A DNA stretch of 64,000 nt from Mytilus galloprovincialis. Taxonomy: Eukaryota > Mollusca > Bivalvia > Mytilida > Mytilidae. The notes below the pieces were generated by a model, which did not search any database, had not been told where the DNA came from, and saw only the letters and a program-made list of their open reading frames with translations. How positions within the stretch are numbered: the first letter of the stretch is position 1; the number at the start of each line of letters is the position of its first letter. A program made the translations under genes and the position numbers. Where the stretch lies: assembly GCF_965363235.1 (NCBI RefSeq), contig NC_134849.1, forward strand, positions 48,182,122 to 48,246,121, in the 5' to 3' direction. Below are positions 47,301 to 57,494 of the stretch, piece by piece.

Positions 47301-50300
47301 GAATTGTAAACCAAAAGATATATGTAAAAGAAAGAAAAAGCAGAAAAAATATTCAATACAGAAACTCAAAATTCTTTTTGACAAATTTCAATTTAAAAAT
47401 CCAATACAACGTGACAGCTGGGAACAGTATATCTAACAATATACATGTTCATGGTCACAGTCTAAATTTTCTTTATCAGTGATAAATGATGATAATGCAT
47501 GTGAGATGCTTTTTAAGTTTAAACATATTACTGCAATTTCGAAGGGTTATTTTTTTATCTCAATTTTGAAGGGTCAATTAAAGTATCTGAAAGTTTCTTT
47601 CTTTATTTTCACAAATAATGCAACTATATTATATATACCTGAATGTAAGTAAATCATATGATATATAGGTAGCATCCTTTGGGCCACTCTACCCCCTCCT
47701 GTTTAATAACTTGGAAACGGTCGAGCTACCCACCCCTAATCCATATGAGGGGCAGATCCAGGATTTTAGGTTAGGAGGGGCGCAAACTTAAATTTTCTTC
47801 GAGCCGAGCGAGGCAAAAAAAAAATTGAGGTAAAATTATCGGAATATTCTTTATTAAGCTGAGAACAACCCATGCTTTGCATACATAAAATTGAGAAAGG
47901 AAATGGTGAATATGTCAAAGCGACAACCATCCGACCATAGAGCAAACAACAGCCGAAGGCAACCAATGGGTCTTCAATGTAGCGAGAATTCCCGCACCCG
48001 TAGGTGTCCTTCAGCTGGCCCCTAAAATATGCATAATAGTACAGTGATACATGTATATATTCATGTTTGTGACAATATAACAAATCAGATGAAATATAGG
48101 GGGAGTCCCTTGGGTCACCCCACCCCTCCTGTTTTATAATTCAAAAATGGTCGAGATCCCCACCCCTAAACCATATATTCATGTATGGGACAATATAACA
48201 AATCAGATGAAATATAGGGGGAGTCCCTTGGGTCGCCCCACCCCCTCCTGTTTGTGAATTTGAAACCCGTTGAGATCCCCACCTCTTAACCATATATATT
48301 GATGTACGGGAAAATATAACAATTCAAATGAAAGATGGGGGAGTCCCTGGGGTCACTGTACACCCTCCTGTTTGAAAACTTGGAAATGGTCAAGATCCTC
48401 ACCCTAAACCATATATACTCATGTATGGGACAATATAACAAATCACATGAGGGAAGTCCCTGTGGTCACCCTAACCCTCCTATTTGAGAACTTGGAAACG
48501 GTCGAGATCCCCACACCAAAACAATATATATTCATATATGGGCCAATATAACTAATTAAATGAAATATAGGGGGAGTCCCTGGGGTCACCCTACCCCTCC
48601 TGTTTGAGAACTTGGAAAGCAATGAGATCCCCACCCCTAAACCATATATATTTATGTATGGGACAATATAACAAATAAAATGAAATGTAGGGGAAGTCCC
48701 AAGGGTCACCCTAACCCCAGTGGCGGATCCAGAAATTTTCATAAGTGGGGGCCCACTGACTGACCTAAGAGGGGGCTCGCTCCCAGTCACGCTTCAGTGA
48801 TTCCCTATATAAGCAACCAATTTTTTTCCCAAAAAAATCCTCTCCCCTCCTACCTGTTTGAGAACTTTAAAACCGTTGAGATCCCCACCCCTAAATTATA
48901 TATATTCATATGTATTGGACAAAATAAAAAATCATTTACATTTACTATGGGTAAGTCGGTCAGACCTCACCTTTGATCCCTGTTGTAGTGAACATTTGTC
49001 TGATTCGTGTCTCATAACTTTTGTACTATAGAACACAAATTCAGTTTTCTTTTCAGGGAAACCAGTCCATTCATACTATTACATGTTCATACTAAGTCAA
49101 CTTGAACTTCTAGCAGTCAAATAAAACCAAGGTTAACTACCAAGTAGAACAACTGCAATCATTGGGAACTTGTACCACTGCCGACTCACCATAAAAAATA
49201 TACATTGCTATATGCATTGCTTTTGAAACCTTGATAACGTATAAATTATTTGCCTTAATAAATAAATCATTAGATAAACATAAATGTAATTTATATGAAT
49301 GTTTAATGTTGAGGCAACTTTGCCACAGTTTTCATAATTACGGTTGCCTTGGTTTTTGGTTAACTGCCTTCAGCGCTTACAGCGCTTTGATTTATTAACA
49401 GGAACTGGCTTGAAACAGTTTTAAAATTGTAAAACTTTTAATTAAAACAAACCATTGTTTATTAATTTATTCCCCGTCAATCATTATGTCTATTTTAGTC
49501 ATTTGAATTTTTATTGTCGAGCCTGCAACTTTTGTTGCAGAAAGCTCGACATAGGGATAGTGATCCGGCGGCGGCGGCGGCGGCGGCTACGGCGGCGGCG
49601 TTAGCTAACTTCTTAAAAGCTTTATATTTTAGAAGGTGGAAGACCTGGATGCTTCATACTTTGTATATAGATGCCTCATGTTACGAAGTTTCCGTCAGTC
49701 ACATGTCCAATGTCCTTGACCTCATTTTCATGGTTCAGTGACCACTTGAAAAAAAAGTTTAAATTTTTTGTAATGTTGAATTCTCTCTTATTATAAGTAA
49801 TAGGATAACTATATTTGATATGTGCGTACCTTGCAAGGTCCTCATGTCTGTCAGACAGTTTTCACTTGACCTCGACCTCATTTCATGGATCAGTGAACAA
49901 GGTTAAGTTTTGGTGGTCAAGTCTATATCTCAGATACTATAAGCAATAGGGCTAGTATATTTGGTGTATGGAAGGACTGTAAGGTGTACATGTCCAAGTG
50001 GCAGGTGTCATCTGACCTTGACCTCATTTTCATGGTTCAGTGGTTATAGTTAAATTTTTGTGTTTTGGTCTTGTTCTCATACTATATGCAATAGGTCTAC
50101 TATATTTGTTGTATGGAATGATTGTAAGGTGTACATGTCTAGCGGGCAGATGTCATGTGACCTTGACCTCATTTTCATGGTTCAGTGGTCAAAGTTAAGT
50201 TTTTGAGTTTTGGTCTTTTTATCTAATACTATATGTCATAGGTCAACTATATTTGGTGTATGGAAATATTTTATGATCTTAATGTCAGTCGCACAGGTTT

Positions 50301-53265
50301 TATTTGACCGTGACCTCATTTTCACGGTTCATTGCACAGTATTAAGTTTTTGTGTTCTGGTCTATTTTTCTTAAACTATTAGTAATAGGTCAACTATATA
50401 TGTTGTATAGAAGCATTGTTAGCTGTACATGTCTGCCTGGCATTGTTAATCTGACCTTGACCTCATTTTCAAGGTTCATTGGTCTTTGTTTAGTTATCTT
50501 GGTTAATGTTAAGTTTATGGTACAGTTGTTATAAAGCTTAGCTTTATACTTAGGACTATCAACATAATATCAATGATTAGTATAGAAGGCGAGACATTTC
50601 AGCGTGTGCACTCTTGTTATTGTCGAGCCTGCAACTTTTGTTGCAGAAAGCTCGACATAGGGATAGTGATCCGGCGGCGGCGGCGGCTACGGCGGCGGCG
50701 TTAGCTAACTTCTTAAAAGCTTTATATTTTAGAAGGTGGAAGACCTGGATGCTTCATACTTTGTATATAGATGCCTCATGTTACGAAGTTTCCGTCAGTC
50801 ACATGTCCAATGTCCTTAACCTCATTTTCATGGTTCAGTGACCACTTGAAAAAAAAGTTTAAATTTTTTGTAATGTTGAATTCTCTCTTATTATAAGTAA
50901 TAGGATAACTATATTTGATATGTGCATACCTTGCAAGGTCCTCATGTCTGTCAGACAGTTTTCACTTGACCTCGACCTCATTTCATGGATCAGTGAACAA
51001 GGTTAAGTTTTGGTGGTCAAGTCTATATCTCAGATACTATAAGCAATAGGGCTAGTATATTTGGTGTATGGAAGGACTGTAAGGTGTACATGTCCAAGTG
51101 GCAGGTGTCATCTGACCTTGACCTCATTTTCATGGTTCAGTGGTTATAGTTAAATTTTTGTGTTTTGGTCTGTTGTTCTCATACTATATGCAATAGGTCT
51201 ACTATATTTGTTGTATGGAATGATTGTAAGGTGTACATGTCTAGCGGGCAGATGTCATGTGACCTTGACCTCATTTTCATGGTTCAGTGGTCAAAGTTAA
51301 GTTTTTGAGTTTTGGTCTTTTTATCTAATACTATATGTCATAGGTCAACTATATTTGGTGTATGGAAATATTTTATGATCTTAATGTCAGTCGCACAGGT
51401 TTTATTTGACCGTGACCTCATTTTCACGGTTCATTGCACAGTATTAAGTTTTTGTGTTCTGGTCTATTTTTCTTAAACTATTAGTAATAGGTCAACTATA
51501 TATGTTGTATAGAAGCATTGTTAGCTGTACATGTCTGCCTGGCATTGTTAATCTGACCTTGACCTCATTTTCAAGGTTCATTGGTCTTTGTTTAGTTATC
51601 TTGGTTAATGTTAAGTTTATGGTACAGTTGTTATAAAGCTTAGCTTTATACTTAGGACTATCAACATAATATCAATGATTAGTATAGAAGGCGAGACATT
51701 TCAGCGTGTGCACTCTTGTTAGATATAAATATATATTTTTGCAATCAAGAAAGAATTCAAATTATAATAAACTATTTTTTTTTAATTTGTTTATGTTGAA
51801 AAGTACATTTTCAATGCCCTGTTTTGAGAAATACGCTACAACTTTTAATCTTCAATGTCATATAACCTAGATGTTTCAACTTAGACAAAATGCCCCAAAA
51901 CAACATATTCAAATTATTTTTGTTGACACTTTAAAGTTCTTAGCTGTTGATCTAGATTTTATGTCTTACAATGATAATTGGAAGCATTTACTAGTACTAG
52001 AGAAATTTTTGATTTGCAATTGTTTGTTTTTTTGAAACATGTTCAGAACAGGCAATATTATTTGGATAAGATATAAACTACAGTTTAAATAAAATTGTTC
52101 AAATTAATAGACCTATATTACTTAATTAAATGAGCTCATTTTATCCTCATACTGGAAAAGCACCTTTCCTTCTAAAGACCTGCTGTTAATCCAATTTTCA
52201 GCAATAGTGCTTTTAAATTATTAATGTTCATTTCCCCCCACCATACCTTAATATGAAATTTTTCAAACTACACTTCTTATCTTTCCATGAGTGATTTCCA
52301 TCACTTTGATTGCCATAAAAACGGCAGGCACCTGAGAAACGACAGAAAAAAGGCAAGGGGGTCAATAAAAAATCTTTGTAGCTAGAACAATGACAGATAT
52401 CACTGTATGCTTCATTCCTTCAAGAAGAATAACCCTTTTTCCTGCAGCAAATATCACATTGATGAAATAACTGTTTTGGCATATCTTTGTAGGGAAAATT
52501 TGTTTTTGGCGCACATTTGCATGTCAAAATATTGATTTGCTGGTTGACGTAATATCGTTAGATTACATCTGTAAACTGAAGTAACTGCCTCAACATTTTG
52601 CTCATTCTCCAATCTAGACACAAAGATTCAAAAAGTGCTAAACAAGTTTGTATACTTTACCGAGTATGCAATAAGTACAGATAGATGAAAAATCTTGACT
52701 TTTCAAGTAAAAGTCTAGAGAAAATTTGCAAATTAATGTCAAATTTTTATGTTTGGTCAAGGAAAATTTAATACATATATCCAAAATTATCAAATCTTTT
52801 TTTCTGTCATGATGTTATACTTCTTTTGACCTGATCATCATTTTTAAGAATAAGTGTATTCTATTTTATATTAATTTTCAAAGTAATTAAAAAAACAAAT
52901 ACTCTTAATCATTTGCTTGAAATAACTTCATTCTCTCACTGAGTAAACAATGGTATGAAAGGAGTTGTTACTTTTAAGTTCTAAAGATTGGTATTAAATA
53001 TTTAATGCAATTTTGATATATGGTATGAAGATTTTTCAATTTTTCTTGATGTTTTTAGGGATCTGAATTAGGAGCATGGGATGATACTCAGACGACTGGA
53101 TGGGAAGGGGAAGGAAATGAAGATTTATCAACGCAAGCTGATGCAGAATTAAGAGAAAAAAGACGACAAGAAAGAGTATATCAACAGCAAAAGAAAAAAC
53201 AGGAGCGAGACTCATCAAGAGGACTACGAAAAGACAAACACTTAACAGCAGTTAAATTATCATAG
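38324..53265 (+). CDS. EBAG9: EBAG9/RCAS1 orthologue (four coding exons)
   Basis: Exons 38324-38497 (58 codons; acceptor at 38310), 38792-38959 (56), 39735-39812 (26) and 53059-53265 (68 plus stop) join in phase 0 into 208 residues; human EBAG9 has 213. Recognition rests on the N-terminal membrane-proximal segment followed by LKRLICRR, on W-D-S-W-E and EPDYF.DM, on SELGAWDD, on the Glu/Arg/Gln-rich C-terminal coiled coil and on the terminal VKLS. The start gives an N-terminus of almost the same length as human, with the hydrophobic SIFCFIFRIF stretch and its cysteine. Known family role: a Golgi/vesicle-associated membrane protein that modulates regulated secretion and binds Snapin. Exon 3 ends in AVSNDGPIVT at ACA|GTAAGT, and that exon end and its donor are the seed of a 5.2-kb tandem array that opens intron 3. 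A candidate AATAAA is at 54036. Confidence 0.9.
39786..45001 (+). repeat. About 134 tandem copies of a 39-base exon-3/splice-donor unit of EBAG9
   Basis: The unit is the end of EBAG9 exon 3 (encoding VSNDGPIVT) plus the donor and the next bases, GTAAGTATTACA. Unit 1 overlaps the real exon end, so the array grew from the exon-intron boundary. With 39 bases (13 codons) and no stop, exon 3 reads on in frame to about 41199 (consensus VSNDGPIVTVSIT). Most units keep ACA|GTAAGT; variants have GTAAGA, GTATGT or GTAAAT. A 7-base insertion near 41180 and again near 42519, a 6-base insertion near 41860 and 43200, and 1-base insertions near 44378, 44690 and 44887 shift or preserve frame. Long antisense frames (TYCNNWSIITNCN) are by-products. 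Confidence 0.95.
45002..46990. other. EBAG9 intron 3, no further gene seen
   Basis: Only AT-rich intron sequence was recognised. A short AAGGGCA-rich stretch at 45068-45135 looks like an old repeat. Confidence 0.4.
46957..47212 (-). promoter_or_regulatory. Promoter-like patch with possible antisense first exon inside EBAG9 intron 3
   Basis: The patch has several CpGs, a YY1-like CAATGGCGGC (47153) and an ETS-like CCGGAAGC (47200). On the minus strand an ATG at 47051 opens 25 codons (MNIAVMNNNDNNKFLARLIG, then DFGEQ) ending at a possible donor CAG|GTTTGC. I found no second exon, so the gene is unproven. Confidence 0.25.
47775..48060 (-). repeat. R2 repeat, reverse orientation
   Basis: On the minus strand it reads TTTAGGGGCCAGCTGAAGGA, GGGAATTCTCGCTACATTGA and CTTTGACATATTCACCATTT, matching the right half of 11485-11765 but less decayed. 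It splits the 120-base array. Confidence 0.65.
48718..48840 (+). mobile_element. MITE with CAGTGGCGGATCCAG end, partial
   Basis: CAGTGGCGGATCCAGAAATT, then GGGGGCCCACTGACTGACC and TTCAGTGATTCCCTATATAA, are typical of a widespread invertebrate MITE. The right inverted end is missing, and 120-base array sequence resumes after it. Confidence 0.6.
49514..50619 (-). mobile_element. HL-1 copy D, first of a head-to-tail pair
   Basis: Complete HL-1 in reverse orientation (TTGTCGAGCCTGCAAC ... GTGCACTCTTGT). It is followed without spacer, apart from TA, by a near-identical copy. The CGG-rich tract is longer than in copy E. Confidence 0.8.
50620..51719 (-). mobile_element. HL-1 copy E, second of a head-to-tail pair
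   Basis: It is nearly identical to copy D (a handful of substitutions, a shorter CGG tract and a 2-base indel near 51173). The same private variants, for example CATTGTTAATCTGACC, show that the two copies share a recent source. Confidence 0.8.
51720..53058. other. End of EBAG9 intron 3, nothing recognised
   Basis: AT-rich intron sequence leading to the acceptor TGTTTTTAG|GGA at 53058. No exon or repeat was identified. Confidence 0.45.
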
Positions 53266-54790
53266 CATTGTATATTAATGTCTTCGGTGATGTCATTTCT
53301 AGTGTGGGATTATTGATAGTCTTAGAAACCTTGATTTTTAAGACTTCATATAAGCACAATTCTTTGGCAGTCTATATATGATCCTGTAAATTGAAATTGT
53401 AACACAAAAAAAGTCCAGTGATATTTTTACCACACATTTTATGTTGATTGACAATTTGCATTTAGTATGAGAAGCATAGGTCCACATAAAGGTGGAGAAA
53501 TTTGTACATGGGGCATCTTTCACCAGTCCAGATGTTTGAATATCAATTATTACAAAAGGCAGATAAATAGAAGTTTCATTGTATAGAGTGTTCAACTGGA
53601 CACATACTTTAAAAAGGGGGATCAAAAGAATATTAATCATACAGTAAATCTATTACTTCCTTAATTAATACTTCTGTATGGGATAGAAATATTATCCTCA
53701 TTATTTTTGTTGATGGATATTGTCTGACATGAACTGTCTGTTAATATCAAATGTTACTGTGAATACTATTTTGATTTAAAGATTTGTCTTCTTTCATTGT
53801 TTTCACCTTTAGTTTTGTTAGCAAAGTTGTAGATTTTAGGCAACATATTACCTACATCTTGTTTATTAAGTGTAGACTTGATAAGAATTAGTTCAAGTGA
53901 TGATATTTATAATGAAAGTTTAATCATTAATTTACTTTTTTTTAGAAACATATATTTGTGTAAGAGAGATGTTTAAATGATACAATTGAGAGATTAAAAA
54001 GACTTAACAAAATTGCCAACTTAAACCTTCACTTCAATAAAAGACAGTGATATTATTTCTTTTTAAGAAAGCAACCTGTCCAAGTTTTTGTTATTGACTT
54101 GATATCTAAATCTTCCACTACCTTTTTATACACAAAATATACATTGATCATAGCATTCTACACATCCTATCTATGAACATTTCCAGAAATTCATCAGTGA
54201 AATATATGCTCAGATATTCAAGGCACAAAATGATATCATACTTGTCAAGAAATTTACATAACTTTTGCAAGGTGCAAAAATCTAATATCTGTGCTAAACA
54301 TATATAAATGATGTCATTATCAAAGTCATTTTTAAAAATTGGAGTTATCTCCCATTGTCCAGAATTTTAGTTGAATCAACTACTACTCATGCTTTATACA
54401 AAGCAGTGTTTAATTTTACTTCCCACTGATAATTTAAAGCAATCTTCACCATCCAGTGTTTACAAGCACTATGGTTATTTTATAGAAAAACTTTTTTTTA
54501 TAATGTCAAAATTATAAATATTTAAAATCATGTAGAATTTTTGCAGATGAATGTGTACAGTAGTATCAAGGAATATTCTAATTATGACCTTAAAGAAGAA
54601 TTATTTTTTAAATTGAAAGATAGATTTGTCTGAAATCAAAGGATATCTGCATCACACAACAACACATGCATTGTGGCAACTGAAATGTATAGAAAATTGC
54701 ATGAAAGTAACAATTGTTTGTTATTTGTCTTTTGACATCTTTATTTGCCCATGGTGTTGTTTGTACTCTTTTTACTTTTGGGTTTTTTTT
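53266..54790. other. EBAG9 3' UTR and downstream sequence
   Basis: No coding sequence. AATAAA at 54036-54041, about 770 bases after the stop, is the best poly(A) signal candidate. Transcript end unknown. Confidence 0.4.
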
Positions 54791-54792
54791 AT

Positions 54793-55775
54793 CATCTGTT
54801 TTTGACTTGCCTTGACGGAGTCAAAAAGCAAGACATAGGTATGCTGTTTCCGGCGTGGGCGATATTGGTTTCTGATTCCGTCTATTTTATGGTGAACAGC
54901 AAGTGGTAGGTCAATCATATTTGGTATGCAGTTGTATAAGCATTGGCACATCTCATTTCCATGGAGATTATTTGGCCCTGCCCCCTCAGTCATGGTCTAT
55001 TGACTTCAAAACTATTGCTTATTTTACATGTTTTAGTTTGTGATTAGGTCAGTTTATGGGGAACCACAAGTGGTAGGTCAATGATATTTGGTATGCAGTT
55101 GTATAAGCATTGGCATATCTCGTTTTCATGGAGATAATTTTGCTCTGCCTCCTTAGTCATGGCCTATTGACTGAAAATTTTTCTAAGTTATCATGTATTA
55201 CATGTAGTTCGTGATTAGGTCAGTTCAAGGGAAACCATTAGTGGATGGCCAATGTTAATTGGTATTCAGTTGTATAAGCTTTTGCACATCTCATTTCCAT
55301 GGAGAATATTTGGCCTTGCCCCTCAGTCACAGTCTAATGACTGAAACTTATCTTAGTTTACATGTATTAGTTTGTGATTAGATCAGTTTAAGATGAATTG
55401 CTTATGTTAGGTCAATAATATTTGGTATGCAAATTTATTGGCATTTGCAAGTATTGATTCCATGGAGATTATATAGCCCACCCCCTCTTCATGGTTCATT
55501 GACTTGAAACTTTTACATAGTTTACAAGTTAATATTTGTATTTAGATATGGGACTGACTTATAATAAGTCAATGGTATTTAGTATGCAGTTGTATTAGCA
55601 TTGGCACATTTCATTTACATGGAGATTGTTTAGCCATATAACTCAGTCATGGTTCATTGACTTTTAATATTTGCATAACTTGTGTAAGATGTTAGAGTAT
55701 TAATTGCTATTTGGATTTCAAAATTTGCATAATCAAAATTACAAAAAGGTGAGACATATCTGTGTGATAACAGTT
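54793..55775 (-). mobile_element. HL-5 element, reverse orientation, about six core repeats
   Basis: It starts with a hairpin (TTTTTGACT at about 54798 pairing with AGTCAAAAA at 54820), then units with AAGTGGTAGGTCAAT.ATATTTGGTATGCAG, TTGGCACATCTCATTTCCATGG and GTTTGTGATTAGGTCAG. It ends ACAAAAAGGTGAGACATATC. The same family lies at 11330-12311. Confidence 0.65.
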
Positions 55776-56352
55776 TATGCTTCTTTGGTTTTGTCTTTGC
55801 TTAATCTGTAAAAATGCATCATTGAGGAACTTTGAAGAAATGAACAACTCAGTAATTCCCACTTAATTTTTATATAAGACAAAAATTATTTACTTTCCTC
55901 TATGTGTTTGTATGTAGATTTTCTTAGTGAAAGCAAATAAAATCTGTAATAAATATTAATTGAATCATCATGTCCAAATTATCACACTAGTTCTAGAACT
56001 AATTGCCATTAAATGGTGTTTTATTTTATCTAAAAAAACTTTAAGAGTTGTTTATGAATATTTGACCTACTAATAAAAACACTAAATAAATGTAAGATCT
56101 ACTTAAAAGGCAAACATAACTGAGTGCAATGAAGAAAAAAATAAATATAAAAATGGCAATTTTTTTTACATATGAACAATTCATTTAGGATCTCTTGTTT
56201 TTCTAATACTAGTTGTTTTACAATTTAAATCAAATTATTTATTTTTTAGATACAGTTTCATTAATTATCACATGAGTCCACAAATAAAGCATGTCGGAAA
56301 AGTATTTAAGAGTGAAGAAGAATTTTAAAAGTCTGAAAAACAAAGTTTTAAT

Positions 56353-56470
56353 ACGACCACAAAAAAATTTTGCGGTCGTATATCGGTATGACATTGGTAT
56401 AGTTGTTGACGTTGTCATCGTTGTCCGAAGACACTATAACTTTGGAGCATCTGGTGTTATTTAATTTTAA
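56353..56470 (-). repeat. HL-2 3' end fragment
   Basis: The HL-2 terminal hairpin (ATACGACCACAAAAAAAT/TTTTGCGGTCGTAT) and the adjacent TTGTCATCGTTGTCCGAAGA region occur in reverse orientation; the rest of the element is absent. Confidence 0.6.
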
Positions 56471-56517
56471 GAATTCTACAATAAAATATAGACCAGGATC
56501 ATCTTGATCAGATCAAG

Positions 56518-56600
56518 TTTTCTACACCTAATAGATATAGGAAGATGTGGTATGAGTGCCAATGAGACAACTCTCCATCCAAATAACAATTTAATATTAA
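56518..56600 (-). repeat. Short R2-type fragment
   Basis: The minus strand reads ATTTGGATGGAGAGTTGTCT, then CATTGGCACTCATACCACATC, as at 37180-37230. Confidence 0.6.
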
Positions 56601-56849
56601 AGGAAACTAGTACCTGAATCGTAATTTCATATTTATTTTTATGGTTTTTATTATACATTTGGAAAATATTCTTGACATTTATGTATAAACCATCAAATGT
56701 TCATTTTGGGGGAAATTGGGTTATGTTGATATTTTTGTATATTTTTGTCACATCGCTGCTTGTTTAAAATTAAAATACAAGAAATACTAGATATTTGTAT
56801 TTTTAACCGAATTTTGGTCTAAAATACTGGTTAATGATTTGGGGATTCA

Positions 56850-57365
56850 GGCGTGTGGTTGGCGGGCAACAGCCAAATGTTGTCTGTGCATCTACTCATG
56901 GACTGTTTAACCAAAGCTTTCAAATTTTAATTTGTTGTTACTGACAACAAAATGGAGGTCATGTTCAAAAATGACGATTTTGACTTTTACCTTTCAGGAG
57001 TTATGGTTCTTGAAAGATTGAAAAATGGTGTTTCCAGTCATGTCTGTGCATTTACTCATGAACCTTTCAATCAAAGCTTTTCAAACTTTGATATGTTGTT
57101 ACTGACAAAAAAATAAAAGTCAAGTTTAATAATGACTATTTTGACTTTTCCTGTTCTGGAGTTATGGTTCTTGAAAGATTGAAAAATGGCGTTTCCAGTC
57201 ATGTCCGTGCATTTACTCATAAACCTTTCAACCAATGCTTATTTAAATTTAATATGTTGATACTGATGACAAAATGGAGGACAAGTTTGATATTCATTTT
57301 ATTGATCAGGAGTTATGGTTCTTGAAAGATTTAAAAATTGTGTACCATAACTCGGAAACGTAAAA
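56850..57365. repeat. HL-7: three core repeats of about 162 bases
   Basis: GTCTGTGCAT.TACTCATGAAC recurs at 56881, 57042 and 57204 with GACAAAATGGAGGTCA and GGAGTTATGGTTCTTGAAAG between. Termini are not clear; the layout resembles the other core-repeat families. Confidence 0.55.
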
Positions 57366-57494
57366 TCTAAAATTTATAAAAACAAAAGAGAGCTCTTGTC
57401 AATAGATATAAACAATTAACCAAAGTACCGTATTTTGTGTCACAAACCCATGCTGTGTCAAATATTCAATCACATTCAAAATTCAGAGCTGTTT

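Larger units (their letters stand above)
47665..48935. repeat. Satellite-like array, about 120-base unit, seven to eight copies, interrupted twice
   Basis: Units share GGGGAGTCCC.TGGGTCACCC, CCTCCTGTTTGAGAACTTGG, GTCGAGATCCCCACCCCTAA, ACCATATAT and GGACAATATAACAAATCA. Unit starts lie near 48094, 48213, 48333, 48440, 48563 and 48683. An R2 repeat (47775-48060) and a MITE (48718-48840) are inserted. Confidence 0.75.

Noticed and set aside
49514-51636. Recurring small proteins beginning MSSLQLLLQKARHRDSD, also at 17602-17808 and 27530-27748
   Set aside because: They are translations of the HL-1 3' end; the poly-Ala stretch is its CGG tract and changes length between copies.
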